A DNA stretch of 64,000 bases from Streptomyces thinghirensis (GTDB lineage: Bacteria > Actinomycetota > Actinomycetia > Streptomycetales > Streptomycetaceae): assembly GCA_021502835.1 (NCBI GenBank), contig JAKFGP010000040.1, forward strand, positions 62,001 to 126,000. The letters run 5' to 3'. Made by a program: the position numbers and the translations under genes. The first letter of the stretch is position 1, and every line of letters begins with the position of its first letter. The notes beneath the pieces were generated by a model. It saw only the letters and a list, made by a program, of their open reading frames with translations, made no database searches and was not told the origin of the DNA. Shown in pieces: positions 1-10,556 of this stretch.

Positions 1-25
1 CCGGGTTGGGAAGTCGACCCGGACG

Positions 26-830
26 ATGAGTGGGGGTGTCGCCGTCATCACGACCGTCGGACGGCAGCTGAAGCTGCGCCGCGAGGCAGCGGGGATGCGG
101 GCCGCCGAGTTCGGGACGGCGGTCGGGTACGGCGAGGACATGGTCTACAAGATCGAGGGCGGGAAGCGGATCCCCCGGCAGGAGTACCTGGACCGGGCCG
201 ACGAGGTTCTGGACGCGGGTGGGCTGCTCTCGGCGGCCTGGGAGGACGTGAAGAAGGTCCGGTACCCGAAGAAGGTTCGGGAGCTGGGGACGTTGGAGGC
301 GAAGGCGGTTGAGATCGCCCTGTACGAGTGCCACATCATTCCTGGGTTGTTGCAGACGCGGGAGCACGCGCGGGCTGTGATCGGGGCGGCCCAACCGCCG
401 TACTCACCGGACGACGTGGAGCGCATGGTGGCCGCCCGGCTGGCCCGGCAGTCGGTCTTCGAACGCTCGCCTGCACCGGCGCTGAGTTTCGTCCTGGAAG
501 AGGGGCCCCTGCGGCGACCCATCGGCGGCACAATGGTCTGGCGTGAGCAGCTTGAACGCCTGCTGGAGGTGGGGAGGTTGCACAACGTCGTGCTTCAACT
601 GATGCCGATGCACTGTGACACCCACTCCCGGTCTGGACGGGCGGATCGAGTTGCTGAAGTTCCCGGACGGTACGGCGGTGGGGCGCTCCGACGGCGCCTT
701 CAACAGCCGGCCGATCGCCGAGCCCAGGCACCTGCGCATCCTTGAGCTGCGCTATGGCACCATCCGGGCTCAGGCGCTCTCGCCGGGGGAGTCGCTGGCC
801 TTCATCGAGCAACTGCTGGGAGAAACATGA
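26..830 (+). CDS. XRE-family regulator with DUF5753 domain (one frameshift)
   Basis: A DNA-binding regulator of the large streptomycete class that pairs with DUF397 proteins (WhiJ-like pairs). A helix-turn-helix occupies about residues 10-65 (QLKLRREAAGMRAAEFG, then VYKIEGGKRIPRQEY). A DUF5753 sensor-like domain covers about 85-265 (YECHIIPGLLQTREHARA). The frame breaks once near base 628, where an extra C in cactcccgg separates QLMPMHCDTH from GLDGRIELLKFPDG; the joined protein is about 267 residues, normal for the family. The stop at 828-830 overlaps the start of the next gene as ATGA, so the two are translationally coupled. The ligand is unknown. ATG at 26 is the only sensible start visible this close to the window edge. 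Confidence 0.85.
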
Positions 831-1039
831 TCCGCAAGACCACCGCCGGGGATGCTTCCGAGCTGGCGTGGTTCAAGAGCAGCTACAGCGGCGGCAACGA
901 CGGGAACTCCTGCGTCGAGATCGCGACGACCCCCGGCACCATCCACATCCGCGACTCCAAGCAAGTAGAAGACGGCCCCCGCCTGACCCTCACCCCGACC
1001 GCGTGGACGAACTTCCTCCCGTACGCCTCGGAGCGCTGA
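827..1039 (+). CDS. DUF397 domain protein
   Basis: A 70-residue protein made almost entirely of a DUF397 domain. The signature is ELAWFKSSYSGGNDGNSCVEIA, seen here from residue 10, followed by IHIRDSKQ. Such proteins sit next to XRE/DUF5753 regulators in streptomycetes; in studied WhiJ-type loci the partner modulates the regulator, but the role of this copy is inferred only from that pairing. The ATG overlaps the regulator stop in ATGA. Its 3' end overlaps by about 50 bp with the convergent regulator gene that ends at 990. Confidence 0.9.
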   Translation: MIRKTTAGDASELAWFKSSYSGGNDGNSCVEIATTPGTIHIRDSKQVEDGPRLTLTPTAWTNFLPYASER

Positions 1040-1888
1040 CGACCTCCTGCGTCCCGACCACCGCCAGCAGATCCAGCAACCCCGCGCTCTCCGTTCCCAC
1101 GGCCGGCGTGAACCAGAGCAACCGCTGCCGCCCGTCCTCGCTGAAGAGGTTGAGGCAGTTGACCTCGATGACGCCGAGCGTCGGATGGACGATCCGTTTG
1201 CGGTCGTCCCGCCGGAAGGCCACGTCATGGTCGGCCCACAGCGCGGCGAACTCAGGGGAGACGCTGAGCAGCGTACGGATCATGGACCCGGCCTCCGGGT
1301 CCTTGGCGTCCCTCCGCGCCGCCGCGCCGCAGGTCGGCGACGAGGCGCGGGACTGCCTCTCGTGGTCGGCCTCGGGATGCAGGCGCCGGGTGTCGGGCTC
1401 GGTGAACCACCGGTGCACGAAGCTGGCCCAGGGGCCCCCGGAGCCCGGACTGGTCCCCGACCAGCGCCACGGCCAGCGGATTCTGTACGAGGGTGACGTG
1501 CAGGTCGGTGATCACCTGCGCCGGGGTCGAGGTCATCCGCCCGAGCAGGTCGAGCATGCCGGGGTGGACGTGCGAGGCAGCCGCCCTGCACGGGCACCGG
1601 CCGGTCCGCGAGCCGGTACAGATAGTCCCGTTCGTCGGCGGACAGCCGCAGCGCACGCGCCAGCGCGGCGATCATCTGCTCGGACGGCTGCGACCCGGCC
1701 CCGCGCTCCAGCTCGTTGTAGTAGTCCACCGACGCCCCGGCGAGCTGGGCGACCTCCTCGCGCCGCAACCCCGGCACCCGGCGCCAGCGGCCCGGCCGGG
1801 AGCCCGACGTCGGCCGGGCGGATGCGCTCCTCCGCGACCGTAGGAAGGCCCCCAGCTCGGCGTACTTCACAACGCTCATGCCCTCCAT
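990..1888 (-). CDS. XRE-family regulator with MmyB-type ligand domain (frameshifted)
   Basis: A transcription regulator divergent from the short-chain dehydrogenase gene. The N-terminal HTH is clear (VPGLRREEVAQLAGASVDYY, then QMIAALARALRLSADERDYL), and the second half is an MmyB-like ligand-binding domain (ITDLHVTLVQNPLAVALVGDQ, then FAALWADHDVAFRRDD and HPTLGVIEVNCLNLF). The reading frame changes near 1810, 1570-1590, 1440 and 1350. The likely start is the ATG at 1879 (MSVVKYAELG), nine bases inside the longest frame. The family often represses an adjacent divergent oxidoreductase gene; here a palindrome sits between the two start codons. The 3' end is uncertain because the C-terminal residues run into the convergent DUF397 gene. 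Confidence 0.8.
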
Positions 1889-1916
1889 TCTGCGCCGGGC
1901 CGGGCCGGTGACCCAT

Positions 1917-1929
1917 GGGATGACATCCC
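1917..1929. promoter_or_regulatory. Palindromic candidate operator
   Basis: GGGATGACATCCC is a perfect 6-1-6 palindrome. Allowing one mismatch, the arms extend to about nine bases (1914-1932). It lies between the divergent starts of the MmyB-type regulator (1879) and the dehydrogenase (1966), where a self-regulating repressor would bind. Function is inferred from position only. Confidence 0.4.
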
Positions 1930-1965
1930 CTGGCTGCGGGGGCGGGTCGGGCGCACTGTGGAGCC

Positions 1966-2736
1966 ATGACCACGAACACGAACCATCAGGAAACTCCCGC
2001 GCCGGAGGCCGTACGCGTCGCCGTCGTCACCGGCGGATCGCGCGGCATCGGCCGGGCGGTCTCGGAGAAGCTCGCCCAGGACGGCCTGGCCGTCGTCGTG
2101 AACTACGCCCACGACGAGGCCTCCGCCAAGGAGACGGTGGCGGCGATCACCGAGGCCGGCGGTCGGGCGGTCGCCGTACAGGCGGACGTGGCGGAGGAGA
2201 CGGAGATCGCCGCGCTGTTCGACCGCGCGGAGGAGGAGTACGGCGGGATCGACGTGGTGGTGAACTCGGCGGGCCGAATGACCCTGTCACCCATCGCCGA
2301 CCTGGACCTGACCGCCCTGGACGCGATGCACCGCACCAACATCCGCGGCACCTTCGTGGTCGCCCGGGAGGCGGCCCGGCGCCTGCGGGCGGGCGGGAGC
2401 TTCGTGGGCTTCTCGACCTCCGTGGTCGGCACGCAGTTCCCGACCTACGGGGCGTACGCGGCGAGCAAGGGCGCGGTGGAGGCGATGACCCTGATCCTGG
2501 CGCGTGAGCTGCGCGGACGGGACATCACCGTGAACACGGTCGCGCCCGGCCCCACGGCCACGGACCTCTTCCTCTCGGGCAAGACCCCCGAGCAGATCGA
2601 CCAGCTCGCGAAAACCCCGCCCCTGGAGCGATTGGGCACCCCCGAGGACATCGCCGCCGTGGTCGCCTTCCTCGGCAGCCCCGCCGGTCACTGGGTGAAC
2701 GGCCAGATCCTGCGCGCCAACGGAGGGATGATCTGA
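1966..2736 (+). CDS. SDR-family oxidoreductase
   Basis: A classical short-chain dehydrogenase/reductase of 256 residues with an intact frame. The Rossmann nucleotide motif TGGSRGIGRAV is at about residues 22-32, NSAG at about 100, and the catalytic Ser-Tyr-Lys set is visible in GFSTSVVG and YGAYAASKGAVEAM. The C-terminal SPAGHWVNGQILRANGGMI is typical of FabG-like and 3-oxoacyl reductase-like members. The substrate cannot be told from sequence. It is followed two bases later by a tautomerase-like gene, so the pair is probably one transcript controlled from the divergent promoter region shared with the MmyB-type regulator. Confidence 0.92.
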   Translation: MTTNTNHQETPAPEAVRVAVVTGGSRGIGRAVSEKLAQDGLAVVVNYAHDEASAKETVAAITEAGGRAVAVQADVAEETEIAALFDRAEEEYGGIDVVVNSAGRMTLSPIADLDLTALDAMHRTNIRGTFVVAREAARRLRAGGSFVGFSTSVVGTQFPTYGAYAASKGAVEAMTLILARELRGRDITVNTVAPGPTATDLFLSGKTPEQIDQLAKTPPLERLGTPEDIAAVVAFLGSPAGHWVNGQILRANGGMI

Positions 2737-2737
2737 C

Positions 2738-2947
2738 ATGCCCTTCGCCCACTTCAAAGTCCCCGAGGGCACCCTCACCCCCGGAGGACAAGCAGAAGAT
2801 CATCGAACGCACCACCGACCTCTACGCGGAGATCTACGGCGACCGGGCCCGCCCCACCACCGTCGTACTCGTCGACGAAGTCGCCGACGGCGGGTGGGGC
2901 GTCGCCGGAACGTCCTCACGGCTGCGATGCTGAACGGCGACGCGTGA
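2738..2947 (+). CDS. 4-oxalocrotonate tautomerase-like protein (frameshifted)
   Basis: A small tautomerase-superfamily enzyme. The mature protein would begin with the catalytic proline of MPFAHFKVPEGTLT (cleavage after Met exposes Pro2). An extra G near 2783 and a compensating change near 2905 interrupt the frame; between them the sequence reads KQKIIERTTDLYAEIYG and TTVVLVDEVADGGWGV, the usual helix and strand of a 65-70 residue 4-OT subunit. These enzymes work as oligomers and often accompany SDR genes of aromatic or enol catabolism. It starts two bases after the SDR stop. Its TGA at 2945-2947 is the end of the first copy of a 7-bp tandem repeat. Confidence 0.75.
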   Translation: MPFAHFKVPEGTLTPGGQAEDHRTHHRPLRGDLRRPGPPHHRRTRRRSRRRRVGRRRNVLTAAMLNGDA

Positions 2948-2982
2948 CGCGTGACGCGTGACGCGTGACGCGTGACGCGTGA
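2941..2982. repeat. Six tandem copies of cgcgtga
   Basis: Six perfect head-to-tail copies of the 7-mer cgcgtga, starting inside the last codons of the tautomerase gene. Each junction creates the palindrome ACGCGT. The array ends exactly at 2982 and is followed by cgg. The first copy supplies the stop codon, so changes in copy number would not alter the protein. Confidence 0.97.
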
Positions 2983-3064
2983 CGGAGGGACCCTGGGCCG
3001 TCCGGGTGACCTTCGTCTCATACGTCACGAAAACCCCGATATGCGGAAGCGCGATCTCACATAG

Positions 3065-4663
<1,599 letters not shown>

Positions 4664-4690
4664 TGACGAACGGGGGAGACCGGGAACCTC

Positions 4691-5338
4691 ATGGCCCGTT
4701 ACACGGAGGCACTGACCGTCGAGCGCGGCGGATTCCGCATCAAGGTGCCGGAATCGTGGTGGGAGTTCGACGTACGCCCGGAGTCGCGGGACGACTCGAT
4801 CCGCCGCATGGTCGACGACCGCGTCCGCCGGCACCCGGAGTTGGAGCCGTCCCGCTCCGCCTACGTCACCTTCCTCCAGAAGGCGGCGTCGGACGCGTGG
4901 AAGTCCGGCGCGATGTACTGCGGTTGCATGGCGGAGAGCTTCGGCGGCGACACCCCGATCACCGGCTCGGTGACGGTCTCACTGGTCGGCGGTCGCACGT
5001 CCTCCGGCGACCCGCTCCCCACCGACCCGGCCGCCATCGCCGGCCAACTCGCCGTCAAGGAGGCGAAGAAGCCCGGCGACTCCTGGCGCAAGGTGACGAC
5101 GGTAGACATCCCCGGGGTGGGCCCCGCCGCCCGTACCCAGGGCATCGAGGACATCCCGGTCCCCGGCGACGCCCTGAACCGCACCGTCCGCGCGGTCCTG
5201 ATGCAGACGTACATCCCGGCCCCCGGCCAGGAGGGCAAGGTCGCCCTGGTCGCGGGCAGCAGCCAGGTCCTCGACCTAGCGGACTCCTTCTTCGACATCT
5301 TCGACGCGATCACGTCGACGTTCCGGTTCGTGGACTGA
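4691..5338 (+). CDS. Conserved hypothetical protein, possible adaptor for the downstream Rhs protein
   Basis: A 215-residue soluble protein without signal peptide or membrane segment. It begins MARYTEALTVERGGFRIKVP and has the features VPESWWEFDV, two cysteines in MYCGCMAES, and a C-terminal block LMQTYIPAPGQEG followed by VLDLADSFFDIFDAI. The last block resembles the C-terminal strand-helix of DcrB/DUF1795-like proteins, whose Gram-negative members (Eag) load Rhs effectors; this resemblance is from memory and weak. Genes of this type often lie before WXG-like or Rhs genes in actinomycetes. The frame is intact, unlike its neighbours. Function unknown. Confidence 0.7.
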   Translation: MARYTEALTVERGGFRIKVPESWWEFDVRPESRDDSIRRMVDDRVRRHPELEPSRSAYVTFLQKAASDAWKSGAMYCGCMAESFGGDTPITGSVTVSLVGGRTSSGDPLPTDPAAIAGQLAVKEAKKPGDSWRKVTTVDIPGVGPAARTQGIEDIPVPGDALNRTVRAVLMQTYIPAPGQEGKVALVAGSSQVLDLADSFFDIFDAITSTFRFVD

Positions 5339-5363
5339 GGACGGAAGGGGGTCCTGGCGCTAC

Positions 5364-5859
5364 ATGACCGCCGAGTTCGTGCTCGACCTCGACGAGGGAA
5401 TGCTGGAGTACTTCCGGGACCTGACGAACGTACTCGTGGAGCGCTGCGGCATCTCCCCGACCGGAAGAGGATCTCGCCGTTCTGGACGCTTGCGCGATGA
5501 CACGGCCGCCTGGGAGGCGATCCTCCGACCAACTCGACGCGACAGTGATCCACGAGGAGGAGGCCCGAGCAGACCTGGACACCTTCATGGACGGCCTCTA
5601 CGCCGCCGCCGAAGCGGAACTCACGGAGGTCGTTGCGGACCTTTCGTCCGGAGACTTCGGCGAGCGACTGCGAGCGACGGGTGACAACGACAACGTCACG
5701 GACGTGGATGACTTCATCCAGTACCGGGCATGGAGAGTCGCGGGCAGGCAGCTTGTGACAGGCGTCAGGCAGAGCGACACCGACACCCCCGTGATGATCG
5801 TGGTCGTCCTCCGCGAGCCCGCGGTGAAGGCCGAAGAAGTCGAGGACGACTGGCTGTGA
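5364..5859 (+). CDS. Hypothetical acidic protein (frameshifted)
   Basis: I do not recognise a family. The reading frame begins MTAEFVLDLDEGMLEYFRDL and is interrupted near 5455-5500; it continues as LDATVIHEEEARADLDTFMDG and ends VVLREPAVKAEEVEDDWL. The product would be about 165 residues, acidic, cytoplasmic and mostly helical. It lies between the possible adaptor gene and the Rhs gene on the same strand, so it could be a chaperone, a second immunity protein or a structural partner. Nothing in the sequence decides between these. Confidence 0.6.
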
Positions 5860-5948
5860 GGACAGGGGCAACGCCCCGCTCCCACACCTCACCGCCGACG
5901 CCCGGTCGGCTCACCTTTCCGTCGAACGAACGGGCGCTGTAAGTTCAC

Positions 5949-7001
5949 GTGTGCATACGGTTGTTGCTGAGACGCGTGCGTCGACGGGGGGTTGCGGAAT
6001 GGTGGGCCACAGGCCGAGTGGACTGGCATGTCCTGGACCTGGACAAGGACCCGACCCCGGGTGACCCGCAACGGGTCCGCACGCTCGCCAAGACGCTGCA
6101 CGACTTCGCCGACGACGTGTCCGACGCGCTGCGCCTGGTGAAGGGCATGGCGGGGGAGGGCACGCTCGCGGAGTGGGCGGGCAAGTCGGCGACGGTCTTC
6201 AAGGAGGAGTTCTCGGGCGTACCGAAGAACCTCACGAAACTGGAGAAGTCGTACGGGATGTGCGGCGACGCCCTCGCCGACTTCTGGCCGAAGCTGGAGC
6301 GGGCGCAGGCGCTGGCGGACAAGGCCCCGATCAAGGCGCGGGAAGCCCGCGACGACCTCTCCTCCGCCCAGTCGAAGCTGTCCTCGGCGGACTCGTGGGT
6401 GACGCGGGCGTCGAAGGAGGCCGACAAGTACAAGGACGACCCGACGGGCAGCAAGTCGGACGCGGACAAGCCGGACGAGGGCAAAGTCCGTGCGCTACGC
6501 GGGACGTCCAGCATGCCAAGACGGCGCAGACCAACGCGCAGTCGGCTGTGGACTCCCGCGCAGAGCGCGCTGGACGCCGCGAAGAAGATGGCCGCGGACG
6601 CGCGCAAGATGCGCGACGACGCCGCTCGCGACGCGAAGAACAAGATCGACGAGGCCTCCGACGCCGGCATCCAGAACCGGTCGTGGTGGGAGGACATCGG
6701 CGACTGGTTCACCGACAACTGGGACAACATCGTCGCGGTCTGCAAGGTCGTCGTCGCGGTCGTCGGCATCGTCGCGATGATCATCGGCGGGCCGATCCTG
6801 GGCGCGATCGTGCTGGTCGCGGGGCTCGTGGTGCTCGCCGACTCGCTCTACAAATACAGCAAGGGCCAAGCGTCGCTATGGGACGTGGGACTGGCAGCGC
6901 TGGACTGCATACCTGGCATGAAGGGCCTGACGACACTCGGCGGGCTCGCCAAGGGGCTCAAGGGCGGTATGGCCGCGATGAAGGGAATAAGGGCGGCCTA
7001 G
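5949..7001 (+). CDS. N-terminal module of the Rhs polymorphic toxin (helical domain plus membrane hairpin)
   Basis: About 350 residues. After a short basic leader come WHVLDLDKDPTPGDPQRV and a long alpha-helical region (TLAKTLHDFADDVSDALRLV, GEGTLAEWAGKSATVFKEEF) of the kind that starts type VII-linked polymorphic toxins of actinomycetes. An alanine/lysine coiled coil follows, then about 35 hydrophobic residues at about 257-298 (VVVAVVGIVAMIIGGPILG and more). Two compensating frameshifts lie near 6490 and 6555. The frame ends at an in-frame TAG (6999-7001), after which the same frame continues at ATG 7005 into the Rhs part. One base change (AAG to TAG) would explain this, so I think both parts are one protein, but a true split is possible. 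GTG 5949 is the only upstream start. Confidence 0.7.
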   Translation: MCIRLLLRRVRRRGVAEWWATGRVDWHVLDLDKDPTPGDPQRVRTLAKTLHDFADDVSDALRLVKGMAGEGTLAEWAGKSATVFKEEFSGVPKNLTKLEKSYGMCGDALADFWPKLERAQALADKAPIKAREARDDLSSAQSKLSSADSWVTRASKEADKYKDDPTGSKSDADKPDEGKVRALRGTSSMPRRRRPTRSRLWTPAQSALDAAKKMAADARKMRDDAARDAKNKIDEASDAGIQNRSWWEDIGDWFTDNWDNIVAVCKVVVAVVGIVAMIIGGPILGAIVLVAGLVVLADSLYKYSKGQASLWDVGLAALDCIPGMKGLTTLGGLAKGLKGGMAAMKGIRAA

Positions 7002-7004
7002 GGG

Positions 7005-10000
7005 ATGGCCAATGGAGTCCGAGGTCTCGCCAAGAGCGGTCGAACCGCTGTCGCGAACGGGGCGAAAGGCGCGTACGACCGGGTCAAGTCATTGATCAAG
7101 CGTTGCGGCGATCCGGTCGATCCAGCCACCGGCTACATGTTCATCGACCAGACCGACATCAACCTCCCCGGAACGCTTCCTTCATTTTCACCCGCCACGT
7201 GTCCTCCGGCTACCACAGTGGCTGGTGGTTCGGTCCCGGCTGGGCATCCACGATCGATCAGCGCCTGGAGATCGACGATCACGGGATCGTGTTCGTGACT
7301 GAAGACGGCATGCTGCTCACCTATCCGCATCCGGAAGAGACGGACGACGCTGTTCTCCCGGAATCCGGTCCTCGGTGGCCCCTGGTGCGCCTGGAGCATG
7401 GCGATTACCGGATCACCGACTTCAGCACCGGCCACAACCGCGACTTCGCGCCCGTCGGGGACGGATGGGCGGTCTTGAAGTCCATCACCGACCGCAATCA
7501 CAACACGATCACGTTCGAGTACGACTCCGCGGGCGCACCCGTCGTCATCCGGCACTCCGGCGGATACTGCCTCACGCTCACGGTCGAGGAGTACCGCGTC
7601 ACTGCGATGCATCTGAGAGCTGCCCCAGAGGACGTGCCGGGTGCCGAGGTCACGATCAAGCGGTATGGCTACACCGACGGCAATCTGACCGAGGTGATCA
7701 ACTCATCGGGCAAGCCGACGCGGTTCGCCTACGACGAACGACTGCGCATCACCCTCGTGGGGAGGACACGAACAACTCCCGCTATCACTACGCGTACGAC
7801 CACCAGGACCGTTGCGTGAGCAAGGCGGGAATGCCGGGCACCTGGCCAACACCTTCACCTACGGAGGCATCGACCCAGCTTGGCCCAACTGCCTGATCAC
7901 CGAGGTCACCGCAGCTGCCGGAGCGGTCTCTCGCTATGCCGTCGACGATGCCTGCCTGGTCGTCGGAGAGGTCGACCCGCTGGGCCACACCAATCGCCAT
8001 GCCTTCGACAGCCGCAACCAGTTGATCGCGCGCACTGACGCTCTTGGACACACAACGCGCTACGCCTGGGGACGAGGACGGCAATCTTGTCGCCATCGCG
8101 CATGCTGACGGTGGCGCGCACGGCCATGACGTACAACAGGTTCGGCCAGCCCACTGAAATAGTTGAGCCCGGCGGCGCCACCTGGCGGTATACCTATGAC
8201 GAGCGGGGCAATCACCTCACCACATGCACCCCGGAGTCGGCGGTCACTCGTTTCTCTTACGACGCTGCCGGTCGGCGTACCGCGATTACGGACAGCTGTG
8301 GCAGCACCGCGACGGTGGAGTGCGACGGGGCGGGTCTGCCGATCCGCGTGACGGACCCGGCGGGTGGCACGGTCCGCTACGAGAGGGACGCCTTCGGGCG
8401 CCCGGTCAAGGTGACCGATCCACTGGGAGCCACCACGCACCTGGCCTGGACCCTGGATGGGAAGATCGCGCGTCGGGCCGCGCCTGACGGCAGTACCGAG
8501 TCATGGAAGTATGACGGAGAGGGAAACTGCACCAGCCACACCGACGCCATGGGCGGTGTGACCACATTCGAGTACACGCACTTTGATCTGCTGGCAGCCC
8601 GGACCGGACCGGACGGCGCGCGTCACGTCTTCGAGCACGACGCGGAACTCAGGCTCACCAAGGTCGTGAACCCACTTGGCATGGAGTGGCACTACACATA
8701 CGACCCCAGCGGCCGTCTGACGGCGGAGAGGGACTTCGACGGCCGTACGCAGCGTTACGTCCACGACGCGGCCGGCCGACTGGTGTCCTGGACACCGCCG
8801 TCAGGCCAGGCCGTCCGCTACGAGCGGGATGCCCTGGGGCGTCTGACCGCCAAGAAGACAACGGGCACCGTAACCACGTACGCCTATGACAAGGCAGGAG
8901 CCCTCATCGCGGCTTCCGGTCCTGACGCGGTACTCGCCCTGCAACGCGACCGAGAGTGGCGCGTGGTCGCAGAAACCGTCAACGGTCGGACGACGAAGTA
9001 CACCTACGACGCGATGGGACGCCGTACGGGCCGTACCACACCCTCCGGCTTGGTGAGTAATTGGTCGTACGACGCTGCGGGCAATCGCGTAGGTCTGGGC
9101 ACTCTCGACCGGTATCTGGAGTTTCACCTACGACGCGGCAGGCCGTGAAGTATCCCGCCGCGTCGGTGACGAATCCGTGCTCGAACAGGCCTATGACTCC
9201 ATGGGCCGCCTGAAACGGCAGGGAACTCGTCGTCGGCTCGCACGACTCGCTCGTGCAGGAGCGTACCTACACCTACCGCGCGGACGGGTACCTCATCGCC
9301 AGCACCGACCAGCTCAACGGGTCCCGCCACTTCGACGTGGATGCCGTGGGCCGAGTGACGGGCGTGCACGCAGCAGGGTGGACTGAGAGTTACGAGTACG
9401 ACTCGATGGGTAATCAGAGCAGGGCCTCCTGGCCCTCCGGCATGCCGGGGCGCGAGGCGGTCGGCTCGCGCAGCTATGCGGGTACCCGTCTGAGCCGTGC
9501 CGGGGGGCGTGCGCTACGAGCACGACGACGCGGGGCGGATCACTTTGCGCCGGAAGACTCGACTGTCACGCAAACCTGACACCTGGCACTACACCTGGGA
9601 CGTCGAAGACCGTCTCACCTCCGTTGTCACTCCTGACGGCACGCGCTGGCGGTACCAGTACGATCCGCTGGGGCGGCGTATCGCAAAACAGCGCCTAGCC
9701 GGGACCGGTGACACCGTGGTCGAGCAGGTGGACTTTGTCTGGGACGGAAGCACTCTGTGCGAGCAGACGAGTCGGCGCTCCGGCAGTGGTGAAGCGATCA
9801 CGCTCACGTGGGACCACGACGGTCTGCGGCCTCCTGACGCAGACCGAGCGCAAGACGACGGTCGATACCGGTACACCCCAGCAGGAGATCGACCGCCGCT
9901 TCTACGCCATCGTCACCGATCTCGTCGGTACTCCCACCGAACTCCTTGACGAACAGGGCCAAATCGCCTGGCGTACCCGCTCGACTCTCTGGGGTTGCAC

Positions 10001-10556
10001 GGCTTGGAACCGAGAAGCTGTCGCTTACACCCCGCTCCGCTATCCGGGGCAATACCACGATCCGGAGACGGGCCTCAACTACAACTACTTCCGTTACTAC
10101 GACCCGGAAACCGCTCGCTATCTCAGCTCCGACCCGCTGGGCCTAACACCTGCCCCGAACCCTGACACTTACGTTCACAATCCGCACACCTGGGGCGACC
10201 CGCTTGGCCTTGCCCCCTGCCAGAACGACGAAATCCTTCCAGAGGGATACACGCCTTCTCCCGCGCTGGAGAAGGATCCGTATCACCCGGACATGGTGCA
10301 GAAGCGGCAGGCAGAGAACGCTGAGCTGTATGGCGCGACCCCGGCCGACAGGGCTGCGGAGCTAGGGTACAAAAGGAGAATCTCGGCCCAGAAGGCGCCT
10401 TTCTATTCCCACGGGCAAGAGGTCTTCTTCAACGGCAAGAACTACATCACGCCGGACGTGGACGGCCACAATGTCTCCGACGGCTGGAAAATGTTCAACA
10501 AGAAGGGGCAGAGGATCGGTACCTATGACGCGGACCTCAACTACGTCAAAAAATGA
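7005..10556 (+). CDS. Rhs/YD-repeat polymorphic toxin, DUF6531 core with Ntox21-like C-terminus (many frameshifts)
   Basis: The N-terminal CGDPVDPATGYMFIDQTDI with SSGYHSGWWFGPGW is the DUF6531 entry of actinobacterial Rhs shells. It is followed by more than fifteen YD repeats, for example YDAAGRRTAITDSCG, YDPSGRLTAERDFDGR and YERDALGRLTAKK. The Rhs core ends with the hallmark RYPGQYHDPETGLNYNYF, then RYLSSDPLGL and DPLGLAPC, where the variable toxin tip begins. The tip (about 105 residues) holds AQKAPFYSHGQEVFFNGKNY, ITPDVDGHN and RIGTYDADLN, which I associate with the Ntox21 family of RNase-like tips. Frameshifts occur at roughly 7185, 7770, 7830, 8075, 9120, 9230, 9500, 9830 and elsewhere. 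The shell presumably encapsulates and delivers the tip to competing bacteria. No PAAR or VgrG gene is near. Confidence 0.8.

Noticed and set aside
2941..2982. Possible CRISPR array
   Set aside because: The copies are contiguous 7-mers without spacers, and no cas genes are present in the window.
5949..10556. Interpretation of the Rhs protein as a type VI secretion effector
   Set aside because: No PAAR domain, VgrG or other T6SS gene is visible, and the organism is a Gram-positive actinomycete.
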